Source of the DNA: Agrobacterium fabrum str. C58 | GTDB taxonomy: Bacteria > Pseudomonadota > Alphaproteobacteria > Rhizobiales > Rhizobiaceae | Assembly: GCF_000092025.1 (NCBI RefSeq) | Contig: NC_003063.2 | Location: forward strand, 372,001 to 436,000 | Direction of reading: 5' to 3' | Length of the DNA: 64,000 nucleotides | Part shown: piece after piece, positions 44,506 to 52,934 of the stretch | How positions within the stretch are numbered: position 1 is the first letter of the stretch | Layout: every line of letters starts with the position of its first letter | The notes under the pieces: generated by a model | The model's database searches: none | What the model was told of the DNA's origin: nothing | Seen by the model: the letters and a program-made list of their open reading frames with translations, nothing else | Translations under genes and position numbers: made by a program

Positions 44506-46050
44506 TCAGTTGTCGACAGAGACTTCCCAGAGACGGGCGTTCGACTGCCACACCGGCTGGCCCTTGAGCTTTTTCGTCGCGCCCCAGACATCAACCATGT
44601 CGTAGAGGAAGATGCCCGGCATTTCCTTCAGCATCAGCTCGTGGAACTCATCGAAAACCCTCTGGCGCTTCGCCTGATCGGCCTCGACATAAGCGGCCTT
44701 CATCAGCTCGATCGCCTTCGGATCATCCCACATCAGGGAGGCGTTCTTGTCCTTGTTGCCGACGTAGAAGGCATACATCAGGGCCGGGTCGAGACGCGGG
44801 GCGACCGACTGCGAGATCACCTGATAATTGCCGGAACGGCGGCGGTCCACCTGCGTGGCGTAATCCAGCACCTCGATCTGCACATTGAGACCCGCCTGCT
44901 GCATCATGGCCTGCGCCATGACGGCGGCCGGGAAGCTCGGCACGTTGCCACGCTTGTTGGCGATGATGGAGATCGGCTCGCCCTTGTAACCGGCTGCCTC
45001 AAGTTCCTTCTTCGCGGCCTCGACATCATAGGCCGGGCGCCTCTTCTGGGTCTCGTCATAATAGACCGAGTCCTGCGAGACCATCGAGCCATTGGCCTCG
45101 CCCGTGCCGTTCGATGCGGCAGCGACCAGCTCGTCGAGATCAAGCGCCATCGCCATGGCGCGGCGCACGCCGGGATTGCTCAGCACCTTGTCGCGGGTCT
45201 GGATGTAGAACAGGTTCTTGCCGTTGTTACGAGACACGATGAGCTGCATCTTGTCATTGGTCTTGAACTCCGGAATGAGATCGGGAGAAATCTCAGCCGT
45301 ATCGAGCACGCCGGATTCCAGCCCGGCCTTCACGGTGGAAGCATCCGGAATGACCATGAACTTGATGCCGTCAGCGAGCGGCCGCTTGGAGCCGACCATG
45401 CCATCAGGCTTGCCGTCATTTGCCGGCGAAATATAATCGGCAAATTTGGCAAGACGGATATACTCGCCCTTCTTCCACTCATCCCACTGGAACGGGCCGG
45501 TGCCGATGGGTTTGACGAAGCTGCCGTCAGCGGCGACTGATTCCGGCGAGATCATGCCGGTATAACCGCATTCGGGCCGCGACATGAGGCCGAGGAAAAC
45601 ACCGGAGGGTTTTTCAAGGGTGATCTGAACCGTCGATGCATCCGTGGCCTTGACGGCGGTAACGTGTGCTGCCCCACCCTCCGCGAAATCGTTGAGGCAG
45701 GCCCATTTGGTTTCCGGCTTCAGGTAACGTGTCCAGTTCCAGACGACATCCTCTGCAGTGAGCGGCTTGCCATTGTGGAATTTCACATCCTTGCGCAGCT
45801 TGAACGTATAGGCGAGGCCGTCAGGTGCAACCTCGACGCTTTCGGCGAGAAGCGGCTTCACCTCACCGGCATTGTTATAACCAACGAGGCCTTCGACGAT
45901 GTGCAGGATCACCCCGTCCGTATTGCCGTCGCGGTTTACGCCCGGATTGCTGCTACGCAGATCGGAGCTTTGCGCGATGGTGATGTCGCGTGCTGCGGCA
46001 AAATTGGCGGTCACGAGCAGGGCAACGCCTGCAAGAAGAAGTTTTTTCAC
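44506..46050 (-). CDS. Peptide-type ABC transporter substrate-binding protein (DppA/OppA family 5)
   Basis: Family-5 solute-binding protein of 514 residues. The start is taken as GTG 46050, which has GAGGG 8 bases ahead and begins a signal peptide (VKKLLLAGVALLVTANFAAA). An ATG at 46083 that overlaps the upstream stop would put 11 polar residues before it. Family motifs are DGLAYTFKLRKDVKFHNGKP and EDVVWNWTRYL. It delivers a peptide or conjugate to the permeases at 48567-50326. Confidence 0.86.
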   Translation of the reverse strand: MKKLLLAGVALLVTANFAAARDITIAQSSDLRSSNPGVNRDGNTDGVILHIVEGLVGYNNAGEVKPLLAESVEVAPDGLAYTFKLRKDVKFHNGKPLTAEDVVWNWTRYLKPETKWACLNDFAEGGAAHVTAVKATDASTVQITLEKPSGVFLGLMSRPECGYTGMISPESVAADGSFVKPIGTGPFQWDEWKKGEYIRLAKFADYISPANDGKPDGMVGSKRPLADGIKFMVIPDASTVKAGLESGVLDTAEISPDLIPEFKTNDKMQLIVSRNNGKNLFYIQTRDKVLSNPGVRRAMAMALDLDELVAAASNGTGEANGSMVSQDSVYYDETQKRRPAYDVEAAKKELEAAGYKGEPISIIANKRGNVPSFPAAVMAQAMMQQAGLNVQIEVLDYATQVDRRRSGNYQVISQSVAPRLDPALMYAFYVGNKDKNASLMWDDPKAIELMKAAYVEADQAKRQRVFDEFHELMLKEMPGIFLYDMVDVWGATKKLKGQPVWQSNARLWEVSVDN

Positions 46051-46079
46051 TGTTCTACCCTCTTTGTTGTCGTTGATTG

Positions 46080-46922
46080 TCATTGCTTAAAGCCGTCCCA
46101 GCAGGCTTGCGCCAGCCGGCCGATCGTTTCGAGCGCGATGGTGTATCCCGGCGTGCCATCGGGCATTACCTGCGGTACTTCGTCGGTATAGGTGGTGATG
46201 ATGAAGGACGGCGCGCCGTTTCTGTAGACGATGCCGGCATCCATACGCCCGCGTTTGCCACGACCGCTCTTGCTGGCCACCATGGCCTCGAAAGGCAGGC
46301 GGGAGCGAATTCCGTACCGCAAAATCTGGTTTTTCAGCGTCTGCATGGCCCACTCACACAATTGCGGGCTGCAACCGAGTTTCGCCTGCGCTTCCGGCGA
46401 CGACTGCGCATCAAGAATGGTCTGAAGCAACAGCACCTGGTCCGCCGCCGAGGTGGTGGTGACGGTCTTCAACGGATGGTCAGCTGCCAGCGCCAGCGGC
46501 GGAATGAGGAAACGGTGGTGGGTGTTGGCCATGCCAAGCGATTTGCAATAGCCGTCCACCTCTTCCAGCGTCAGCCTCTCCAGCACCATCTTGGTGCAGA
46601 CATTGTCGCTCAGCACCATCATACCGGCGATCGCATCGCGGAGCGAAATGACGATGCCCGGCGTCATATAGCGGAACATGCCGCTGGCAACCTCTTCCGC
46701 CAGCCGCTTTTCATAGGTGACGGGCTGGTCGAGATCTATCCGCCCTTCGCTGGCAGCCTTGAGCACGGCCATCATGATCGACGTCTTGCGAGTGCTGCCC
46801 GATGGCGTCTCCTCGTTTTCTCCCCGACCGATCTCTTCGCCGGTCAGGAGATTGCGCACCATGAAGCGCGTCACGAAAGGCTGTACATCACAGATAGCAT
46901 TCAGTTGTTCAGCCACGGTCAT
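46080..46922 (-). CDS. Cytoplasmic class-A beta-lactamase-fold serine hydrolase
   Basis: Protein of 280 residues with the penicillin-recognising fold: S43-T-R-K46 (SxxK), S105-D-N107 (SDN) and K218-S-G220 (KSG). The ExxLN motif that carries the class A general base Glu166 is missing; the matching stretch reads MANTHHRFLIPPL. No signal peptide is present. It is therefore probably an esterase, amidase or peptidase and not a resistance enzyme. The ATG at 46922 is chosen because AGGAAG lies 6 bases upstream; the ATG at 46928 abuts it. It sits inside the ABC operon. Confidence 0.8.
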   Translation of the reverse strand: MTVAEQLNAICDVQPFVTRFMVRNLLTGEEIGRGENEETPSGSTRKTSIMMAVLKAASEGRIDLDQPVTYEKRLAEEVASGMFRYMTPGIVISLRDAIAGMMVLSDNVCTKMVLERLTLEEVDGYCKSLGMANTHHRFLIPPLALAADHPLKTVTTTSAADQVLLLQTILDAQSSPEAQAKLGCSPQLCEWAMQTLKNQILRYGIRSRLPFEAMVASKSGRGKRGRMDAGIVYRNGAPSFIITTYTDEVPQVMPDGTPGYTIALETIGRLAQACWDGFKQ

Positions 46923-46935
46923 TGTCATCTTCCTG

Positions 46936-48570
46936 TTAAGCTTCATCTTCGAGACGCCATTTGAGTGTCACGCCGCCTTTTTCATTCTGGTCCAGGGCGG
47001 GAATGGCCGAGAGAAGCCGGCGCGTATAGGCCTCCCTCGGGCTGTCGAAAATCGTATCGCGGTCGCCCTCTTCGATGATGCGGCCGTCCTGCATGACGAC
47101 GACACGGTCGGCCACCTGTTCGACCACACCGAGGTCGTGGCTGATGAACAGGCAGGAAAAGCCGTAGCGTTTCTGCAGATCGGAAAAGAGATCGAGCACC
47201 TGCGCCCGCACCGTCACATCGAGCGCCGAAACCGGTTCGTCGGCGATCAGGAAACGTGGGCGGCGGGCAATGGCGCGGGCAATCGCCACGCGCTGGCGCT
47301 GGCCGCCGGAAAGTTCGTGCGGGTACCGGCCAGCATAGTCCACGCCAAGTCCTACCTCTTCCAGCGTTTCCAGCGCCCGCTTGCGCTTGGCCGCCTGATC
47401 GAGACCGGGCACGAGGCGCAGCGCCTCTTCCACCAGAGCCTGAATGGTCATGCGCGGATCGAGCGAGGAATAGGGGTCCTGAAACACCATCTGGCAATTC
47501 AGGCGATAGTCATTCCAGTCCTCGTTGCGCTCCCGGCCCTGAAAGCGGATATGCCCTTCGCTTTCTTTGACGAGACCGGCGATGGTGCGCCCCAGCGTCG
47601 TCTTGCCGGAGCCGGAACCGCCGACCAGCGCCACGACCTCGCCCTCATGAATGTCGATACTGACGCCATGCAGCGCCCGCTTCGGTTTGGCTTTCTTCAG
47701 CAAGGATTTGCGGCCGGCATAATCGACAACGATACCGCGGGCCGAAACCATCGGCGCCTTGGAGGTGTCGATACTGCGCGGCTCGCCGCGGAATGGCAGG
47801 GAGGAAAGCAGCTTTTTCGTATAGGGGTGCCGCGGCGCGTCGAGCAGGTCTTCGGTGCGGCCCTGCTCGACAATCGCGCCCTTCTCCATAACAACGATGC
47901 GACTTGTATAACGCGCCACCATCGGCAGATCGTGGCTGATGAGGAGAACGGCCGTCCCTTCGGCGCGTGTCAGTTCGACCATCAGTTCCATGACGTCACG
48001 CTGGATGACGGCATCGAGCGCCGTGGTCGGCTCGTCGGCGATCAGCAAGGCCGGTTTCAAAAGCATGACCGAAGCCAGCATGATGCGCTGGCGCATACCG
48101 CCGGAAAACTCATGCGGATAGGCAGCAAGCGCGCCTTCGGGATCGCGGATGCCGACCCGTCTCAGCATCTCGAGAATTTTTTCACGACGCTCTTCCGGCG
48201 ACAATTTGGTGTGAAGGATCAGGCCTTCTTCCAGCTGCCGGCCAATCGTCATTGATGGATTGAGAGATGTCATCGGCTCCTGGAATACGACGCCGATCTC
48301 CGCGCCGCGCAGGCGGCGAAGCTCCCTTGCTGGCAGGGACATTACGTCCTGTCCCTTGTAGATGACCGATCCGCCGGTAACGGCGATTGCCGGGGGCAGA
48401 AGCGAGATGAGCGCGCGGGTGGCGAGCGTCTTTCCCGATCCGCTTTCGCCGACGATGCCGAAGATTTCGCCAGGCGCAATATCGAAGGAGACGTCCTTGA
48501 CTACCCGGTGGCCGCTGCCTGCGACCTCCAGCGAAAGGCCGCGCACGGTGAGAAGTGTATTATCAGTCAT
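46936..48570 (-). CDS. Peptide-type ABC transporter, fused dual ATPase
   Basis: Two OppD/OppF-like ATPase domains in one chain of 544 residues (GsiA/DppDF-fused type). Domain 1: GESGSGKT, signature FSGGMRQRI, LLIADEPTTALD. Domain 2: GGSGSGKTTLG, signature LSGGQRQRV, FLIADEPVSALD. The C-terminal HPYTKKLLSS and EAYTRRLLSAIP are the oligopeptide-type tails. Its start overlaps the stop of the permease at 48567 (ATGA). Confidence 0.9.
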   Translation of the reverse strand: MTDNTLLTVRGLSLEVAGSGHRVVKDVSFDIAPGEIFGIVGESGSGKTLATRALISLLPPAIAVTGGSVIYKGQDVMSLPARELRRLRGAEIGVVFQEPMTSLNPSMTIGRQLEEGLILHTKLSPEERREKILEMLRRVGIRDPEGALAAYPHEFSGGMRQRIMLASVMLLKPALLIADEPTTALDAVIQRDVMELMVELTRAEGTAVLLISHDLPMVARYTSRIVVMEKGAIVEQGRTEDLLDAPRHPYTKKLLSSLPFRGEPRSIDTSKAPMVSARGIVVDYAGRKSLLKKAKPKRALHGVSIDIHEGEVVALVGGSGSGKTTLGRTIAGLVKESEGHIRFQGRERNEDWNDYRLNCQMVFQDPYSSLDPRMTIQALVEEALRLVPGLDQAAKRKRALETLEEVGLGVDYAGRYPHELSGGQRQRVAIARAIARRPRFLIADEPVSALDVTVRAQVLDLFSDLQKRYGFSCLFISHDLGVVEQVADRVVVMQDGRIIEEGDRDTIFDSPREAYTRRLLSAIPALDQNEKGGVTLKWRLEDEA

Positions 48571-49385
48571 TTGAGACCTCTCATGCGCGGGTCAAGCCTG
48601 TCACGAAGGGCATCGCCCAGAAGATTGATGCCGAGCAGCGTCAGCGCGATGCAGAGACCGGGGAACAGCCCGAGCCAGACGGCCTGCTGAATGAAAGGCC
48701 GGCCGGCGGCCAGCATGTTGCCCCAGGTGGGGGCCGGCGGCGGCACGCCAAGGCCGAGGAAGGAGAGCGCGCTTTCCGAGAGGATGGCCCAGCCGAACAT
48801 GGAGGTGGCAAGCACCGTGATCGGCGCTATGCAGTTGGGCAGGATGTGGCGGAACATGGTGTAAATCTCGCCATTGCCCATTACCAGCGATGCCTCGATG
48901 AACTCGCGCTCCCGCAGCGACAGCACTGCCCCGCGCACCACGCGGGCCATGGACGGCGTGTAGGCGATGCCAAGCGCAAAGATGATGCCGTACTGGTTGG
49001 CGCCGAACACCGCGAGAAGACCAAGCGCCAGCAGAATTCCCGGAAAGGCGAGAAGCGCGTTGTTGATCGCCATGATGACGCCATCCACCCAGCCGCGTGC
49101 ATAACCGCTGACAAGACCTATCAGAGTGCCGCAGATCGTCGCGAAGCTCACCGTCAGGAAACCGATCCAGACGCTGGCGCGCGCGCCGACCATCAGGCGG
49201 CTGAGAACATCTCGCCCGAACTCGTCGGTGCCGAGAAGATGGCCCGCACCTGGGGCAGCCAGACGCGAGGCGAAACCGAGCTTCATCGGATCATAGGGCG
49301 TCCAGAACAGGCCGGTAATGGCGGTGATGAGCAGGAGGGCGATGAGAATGCCGCCGATAAGCCCGTTGAGTGTGAACTTTTTCAT
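48567..49385 (-). CDS. Peptide-type ABC transporter permease (DppC type)
   Basis: DppC/OppC-like permease of 272 residues. GTDEFGRDVLSRLMVGARAS is the family motif; FIEASLVMGNGEIYTMFRHI is the EAA loop. The ATG at 49385 overlaps the DppB-type stop. A longer frame upstream belongs to that gene's other reading frame. Confidence 0.88.
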   Translation of the reverse strand: MKKFTLNGLIGGILIALLLITAITGLFWTPYDPMKLGFASRLAAPGAGHLLGTDEFGRDVLSRLMVGARASVWIGFLTVSFATICGTLIGLVSGYARGWVDGVIMAINNALLAFPGILLALGLLAVFGANQYGIIFALGIAYTPSMARVVRGAVLSLREREFIEASLVMGNGEIYTMFRHILPNCIAPITVLATSMFGWAILSESALSFLGLGVPPPAPTWGNMLAAGRPFIQQAVWLGLFPGLCIALTLLGINLLGDALRDRLDPRMRGLK

Positions 49386-50326
49386 TCGGCAACCACGCGC
49401 GGATCGAAGAGGGGATAAAGCAGGTCGACGAAGAGGTTGACCAGCACGTAAGACAGGGAAACGAACAGCAGGCAGCCCTGGATCACGGGATAGTCGCGGG
49501 CGAAAATACTGTCGACCATCAGCCGTCCCAGCCCCGGAATGGTGAACACCGTCTCGATGACGGCGATGCCGCCGAGAAGATTGCCGAGGATGAGGCCGAT
49601 CATCGTCCATGTCGGGCCAAAGGCGTTCTTGAAGGCGTGCCGCCAGAGCACTGCGCTTTCCGAAAGGCCTTTTGCGCGGGCGTGAGTGATGTAATCCAGC
49701 CGCAGCACTTCCAGCGTGGAGGCACGCGCCATGCGGATCAGAACGCCCATTTCGTGGATGACAAGCGTCATCACAGGCAGGACGAGATACAGCATGCCGC
49801 CAACGAGATTGTCGCTGATCGACACATATCCCAGCACCGGCAACCAGCCAAGCTTGAGGCCGAAGAACAGCAGCAACAGAAGGCCCAGCCAGAATGTCGG
49901 GATGGACAGGAGCAGGGTCGCCGTTCCCACCAGCGCAAGATCGGTCAGGCTGTTCTGTTTCCAGGCAGCGATCACACCCGCCGGTACCGCAATCAGGCTG
50001 GCGAGCAGCACGGCAACCACGACGATCTCGGCGCTGACGAGAAAGCGCGAGACGACCAGCGGCAACACCGCCTCGTCGTTGACGATGGACCGGCCGAAAT
50101 CCCCCTGCACCACATTGCCCGCCCAGATGACGAATTGTTGCAGCATGGACTTGTCGAGGCCGAGTTCAGTCCTCATCGCCTCGATCTGTTCCGGTTGCGC
50201 CATATCGCCCAGCATCAGGGCGGCCGGATCACCCGGAATGAAGCGGATGAGCGCAAAGACCGTGATCGACACGAATGCGATCGTCGGCAGCGCCATCAAC
50301 AGACGGCTCAGTATGAATCTTATCAT
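49382..50326 (-). CDS. Peptide-type ABC transporter permease (DppB type)
   Basis: DppB/OppB-like permease of 314 residues. The start at ATG 50326 (MIRFILSRLLMALPTIAFVS) is the family N-terminus and has GGGGA ahead; a frame opening at 50416 reads as non-coding. LDYITHARAKGLSESAVLWR is the EAA loop, and GVLIRMARASTLEVLRLDYI precedes it. It is the first gene of the operon. Confidence 0.88.
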   Translation of the reverse strand: MIRFILSRLLMALPTIAFVSITVFALIRFIPGDPAALMLGDMAQPEQIEAMRTELGLDKSMLQQFVIWAGNVVQGDFGRSIVNDEAVLPLVVSRFLVSAEIVVVAVLLASLIAVPAGVIAAWKQNSLTDLALVGTATLLLSIPTFWLGLLLLLFFGLKLGWLPVLGYVSISDNLVGGMLYLVLPVMTLVIHEMGVLIRMARASTLEVLRLDYITHARAKGLSESAVLWRHAFKNAFGPTWTMIGLILGNLLGGIAVIETVFTIPGLGRLMVDSIFARDYPVIQGCLLFVSLSYVLVNLFVDLLYPLFDPRVVAE

Positions 50327-50418
50327 CGGTTCCCCACGATTGATGGCCGGGAATGACATCCCGCCTCTATCGGTTTCGTTGCTGGTGACTATGACGGATC
50401 GAGAAATATCGCGCAATA

Positions 50419-50450
50419 TTATGCATAAACGTCATATAGCTATGCAGAAT
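50419..50450. promoter_or_regulatory. Candidate LysR-type site upstream of the peptide ABC operon
   Basis: The perfect palindrome TTATGCATAA (50419-50428) is followed exactly 21 bases later by TATGCAGAA (50441-50449), two helical turns away. It lies 94 bases before the first ABC gene and just after the end of the LysR gene at 50507. Confidence 0.45.
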
Positions 50451-50506
50451 GACGGCGTGTTTCATCCTGATGACGACAATGAGATTTCCCGCCCAAAATC
50501 CCGTTT

Positions 50507-51412
50507 TCAGTCGATTTTTTGCGAAAGCTGAATTTCCCGCTTCAACGCATTGCTAAGCGCCTGCGCAGCGATGGACAACGGTGCACCGGAGGCGCGAGCT
50601 AGACCGAATTCCTGCGTCGCCTGCGGGACGAATGGTCGGGCAACGACGGGAAGATGCCGGTAGAGATTCGCATAAAAACTGCTGATGATCGTTACCCCTA
50701 GCCCGTGGGCGACATAAGCGCATGCGGAACTGTTGGTATGGGTCTCGATCTTCACCATCGGCTTGACGCCAGCCTTCTTGAACACTTGATCGAGCGCCAT
50801 ACGGTTCGGCCGCTGGCGACCAATGAGGATCAGCGGAATGTTGCGAAGGTCTTTGACGGTGATCTCTTGAAGGTCGGCCAGCGGATGATCTTCCCGGACC
50901 ACGCAGACGCTTTTGCCGGTGGCAACGCGCTCGACATCGATGCCCGGTCCGATCTCGCCTTCCATCCGCAGGAAACCCAGATCGATCACCCGTTCCCCCA
51001 CAAGCTTGTTGATGGCCGTCGTCGTTTCGAAAAAAGTCTCGATGCGCACGCCAGGAAAATCCCGGACGTAATCAATCAGCATGGCTGGCGCGAAATTTTC
51101 CCACATGCTGCTCGGCAGGCCGATGCGGACGATTTCGGGACCCGCCGCACCATTGCGCAAATCTTCGGCGTGGCCGGACATACGATCAACTGCCAGCAGC
51201 ACATTTTCCGCATCACGGGCAAGAAGTGCAGCCTCCGGCGTCGGAATGAGCCTCCCCTTGTCACGGGCAAACAGCGTCAGCGACAGATCCGCCTCCAGCT
51301 GCGCCAAGAGCCGGCTGATACCGGATTGGCTCAGCCCCATGGCCTTGGCGGTGGCGATGGTCGAGCCGGTGGAAAGAAGCGTTCGCAGGACTTCGAGCTG
51401 CTTGATGTTCAT
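50507..51412 (-). CDS. LysR-family transcriptional regulator
   Basis: Regulator of 301 residues. The N-terminal winged helix-turn-helix is MNIKQLEVLRTLLSTGSTIA with recognition segment LSQSGISRLLAQLEADL (residues about 28-44). The effector domain ends in IQLSQKID. The ATG at 51412 gives the family N-terminus; an in-frame extension is unlikely. It lies upstream of, and in the same direction as, the peptide ABC operon and is probably its regulator. Effector unknown. Confidence 0.87.
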   Translation of the reverse strand: MNIKQLEVLRTLLSTGSTIATAKAMGLSQSGISRLLAQLEADLSLTLFARDKGRLIPTPEAALLARDAENVLLAVDRMSGHAEDLRNGAAGPEIVRIGLPSSMWENFAPAMLIDYVRDFPGVRIETFFETTTAINKLVGERVIDLGFLRMEGEIGPGIDVERVATGKSVCVVREDHPLADLQEITVKDLRNIPLILIGRQRPNRMALDQVFKKAGVKPMVKIETHTNSSACAYVAHGLGVTIISSFYANLYRHLPVVARPFVPQATQEFGLARASGAPLSIAAQALSNALKREIQLSQKID

Positions 51413-51549
51413 AAGGCCAGCACCAATGGATGAAAAACGAGCGGGTATCGGTTCAAACCTTTTGCCGCCGATAGTGCTTCGTGTCACCGGTTTTTTATCC
51501 CAAGCTCGATAGCCGCCGACAATTTCACGTCCTAGACCGTGTCATGCGT

Positions 51550-51567
51550 GGCGATGCCTACATCGCC
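51550..51567 (-). terminator. Possible terminator after hasE
   Basis: GGCGATG (51550-51556), loop CCTA, CATCGCC (51561-51567). It lies 54 bases past the hasE-like stop. No U-tract, so weak evidence. Confidence 0.35.
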
Positions 51568-51620
51568 CGATACGTCACCGCCATATTGCTATGACGGCAT
51601 CGGACGGGCAAAAAAGGTCG

Positions 51621-52934
51621 CTACTCCTCGCGGAAGGCCCGGCTGATCTGATCGGTCAGTGGTTTGGCGATATAGGACAGCGCCGTCCTTTCACTGGTCT
51701 GGATGAAGGCCTCGGCAGGCATGCCCGGCACCAGCGGCGCATTGTTCAGCTTTTCCCGCTCGGAGACCGGTACGGAAATCCGCGCCAGATAATAGGAAAG
51801 ACCGGTGCGCTGATCGGTGGTGATGTCAGCCGCGATGCGGCTGACATGACCCTCCAGTTCCGGCGTGACCCGCTGGTTGAAGGCGGTCATGCGCAGCATG
51901 GCCTTTTGCCCCACCTGCAGCTGGTCGATATCCTTCGGCACGATCTGCACCTCCAGCGCCAGCTCGTCTCCATCAGGCACGATCAGCATGATCGGATCGG
52001 CGGGCGTCACCACGCCGCCGACCGTATGCACGGCCATTTCATGCACCATGCCGGATTGCGGCGCGACGATATCGATGCGCTTCAACTCATCTTCGGCGGC
52101 GACCTTGCGCTCGACGAACTCGCCCATCTGAGCCTGTATCTCGCGCAGTTCCCGGCCGACCTCGGTGCGCAACTCCTGATCGATCTGCAGGATCTGAAGC
52201 TTCGTTTCGGTGATGCGCCCCGCCGTCTGCGCCTGATAGGCAATTTTTTCACCACGCTCGCCGCCAAAGGTCGCGGCCTGTGTCTGCAGGCTGTTCAGCC
52301 GCTGCACGGACACGACGCCCTGTTCACGCAGGGATTTCTGCGACGTGATTTCCGCTTCCAGTACCGCAAGGCCGTTATCATAAGCGACTTCCTGCGCCTT
52401 CAGCCCTTCGATTTCATGCTCGAACTGAGTGATGCGTTCGGCAAGCTGCGCCTTGCGGCCCTCACGGTAGGATTTGCGGAATTCGAAAAGTTTCGTTTCG
52501 CTGCGCATGGCGGAGGCGACATCGGGATCGTCCCTGCGCGCTATCAGAGCCTGTGGAAAGATGAGTTCGGCAAGGTCGTCGCGCTCCGCTTCCAGCCTTG
52601 CCATGCGCGCGCCAAGCTCATCCAGACGCTTGGTGACGATGGCGAGATTGGCGCGGGTCTGGGTCGCGTCAAGACGCATGACCACGTCACCCGCCTTCAC
52701 CCTCTCTCCCTCATTCACCAGGATTTCGCCGACGACACCACCCTTAGGATGCTGCACCTTCTTCGTATAGGAATCCACCACCAGGTGACCGGAAGCGACC
52801 ACCGCTCCGGCAAGATTGGTCGTCGCGGCCCAGCCGCCGACACCAGCCAGTAATGCTGCGCCTGCGGCAAGACCGGCAAGAAGATGTTTGCGGATGGAGC
52901 GGGAGACTTGGGTTCGCTGATCAATGTTTGGCAT
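51621..52934 (-). CDS. hasE: Type I secretion membrane-fusion protein, HasE-like
   Basis: HlyD/PrsE-family periplasmic adaptor of 437 residues. One N-terminal membrane helix (HLLAGLAAGAALLAGVGGWA, about residues 18-38) is followed by a lipoyl-like half, a long coiled coil (about 100-280, rich in Glu, Arg, Ala, Gln) and a beta-barrel tail. The ATG at 52934 follows AAGGAG by 6 bases and overlaps the ATPase gene's end. It joins the ABC exporter upstream to an outer-membrane TolC. The tight link to the HasA-like gene supports the has name. Confidence 0.8.
   Translation of the reverse strand: MPNIDQRTQVSRSIRKHLLAGLAAGAALLAGVGGWAATTNLAGAVVASGHLVVDSYTKKVQHPKGGVVGEILVNEGERVKAGDVVMRLDATQTRANLAIVTKRLDELGARMARLEAERDDLAELIFPQALIARRDDPDVASAMRSETKLFEFRKSYREGRKAQLAERITQFEHEIEGLKAQEVAYDNGLAVLEAEITSQKSLREQGVVSVQRLNSLQTQAATFGGERGEKIAYQAQTAGRITETKLQILQIDQELRTEVGRELREIQAQMGEFVERKVAAEDELKRIDIVAPQSGMVHEMAVHTVGGVVTPADPIMLIVPDGDELALEVQIVPKDIDQLQVGQKAMLRMTAFNQRVTPELEGHVSRIAADITTDQRTGLSYYLARISVPVSEREKLNNAPLVPGMPAEAFIQTSERTALSYIAKPLTDQISRAFREE

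Noticed and set aside
44379..44594. An N-terminal extension of the AbgB-like gene by 72 codons.
   Set aside because: The extra sequence covers the GC-rich hairpin and the end of the binding-protein gene, has no family similarity, and a good RBS precedes the ATG at 44378.
46080..46922. A beta-lactam resistance gene.
   Set aside because: SxxK, SDN and KSG are present, but the ExxLN Glu is missing and there is no signal peptide; it sits in an uptake operon. A resistance role is not supported.
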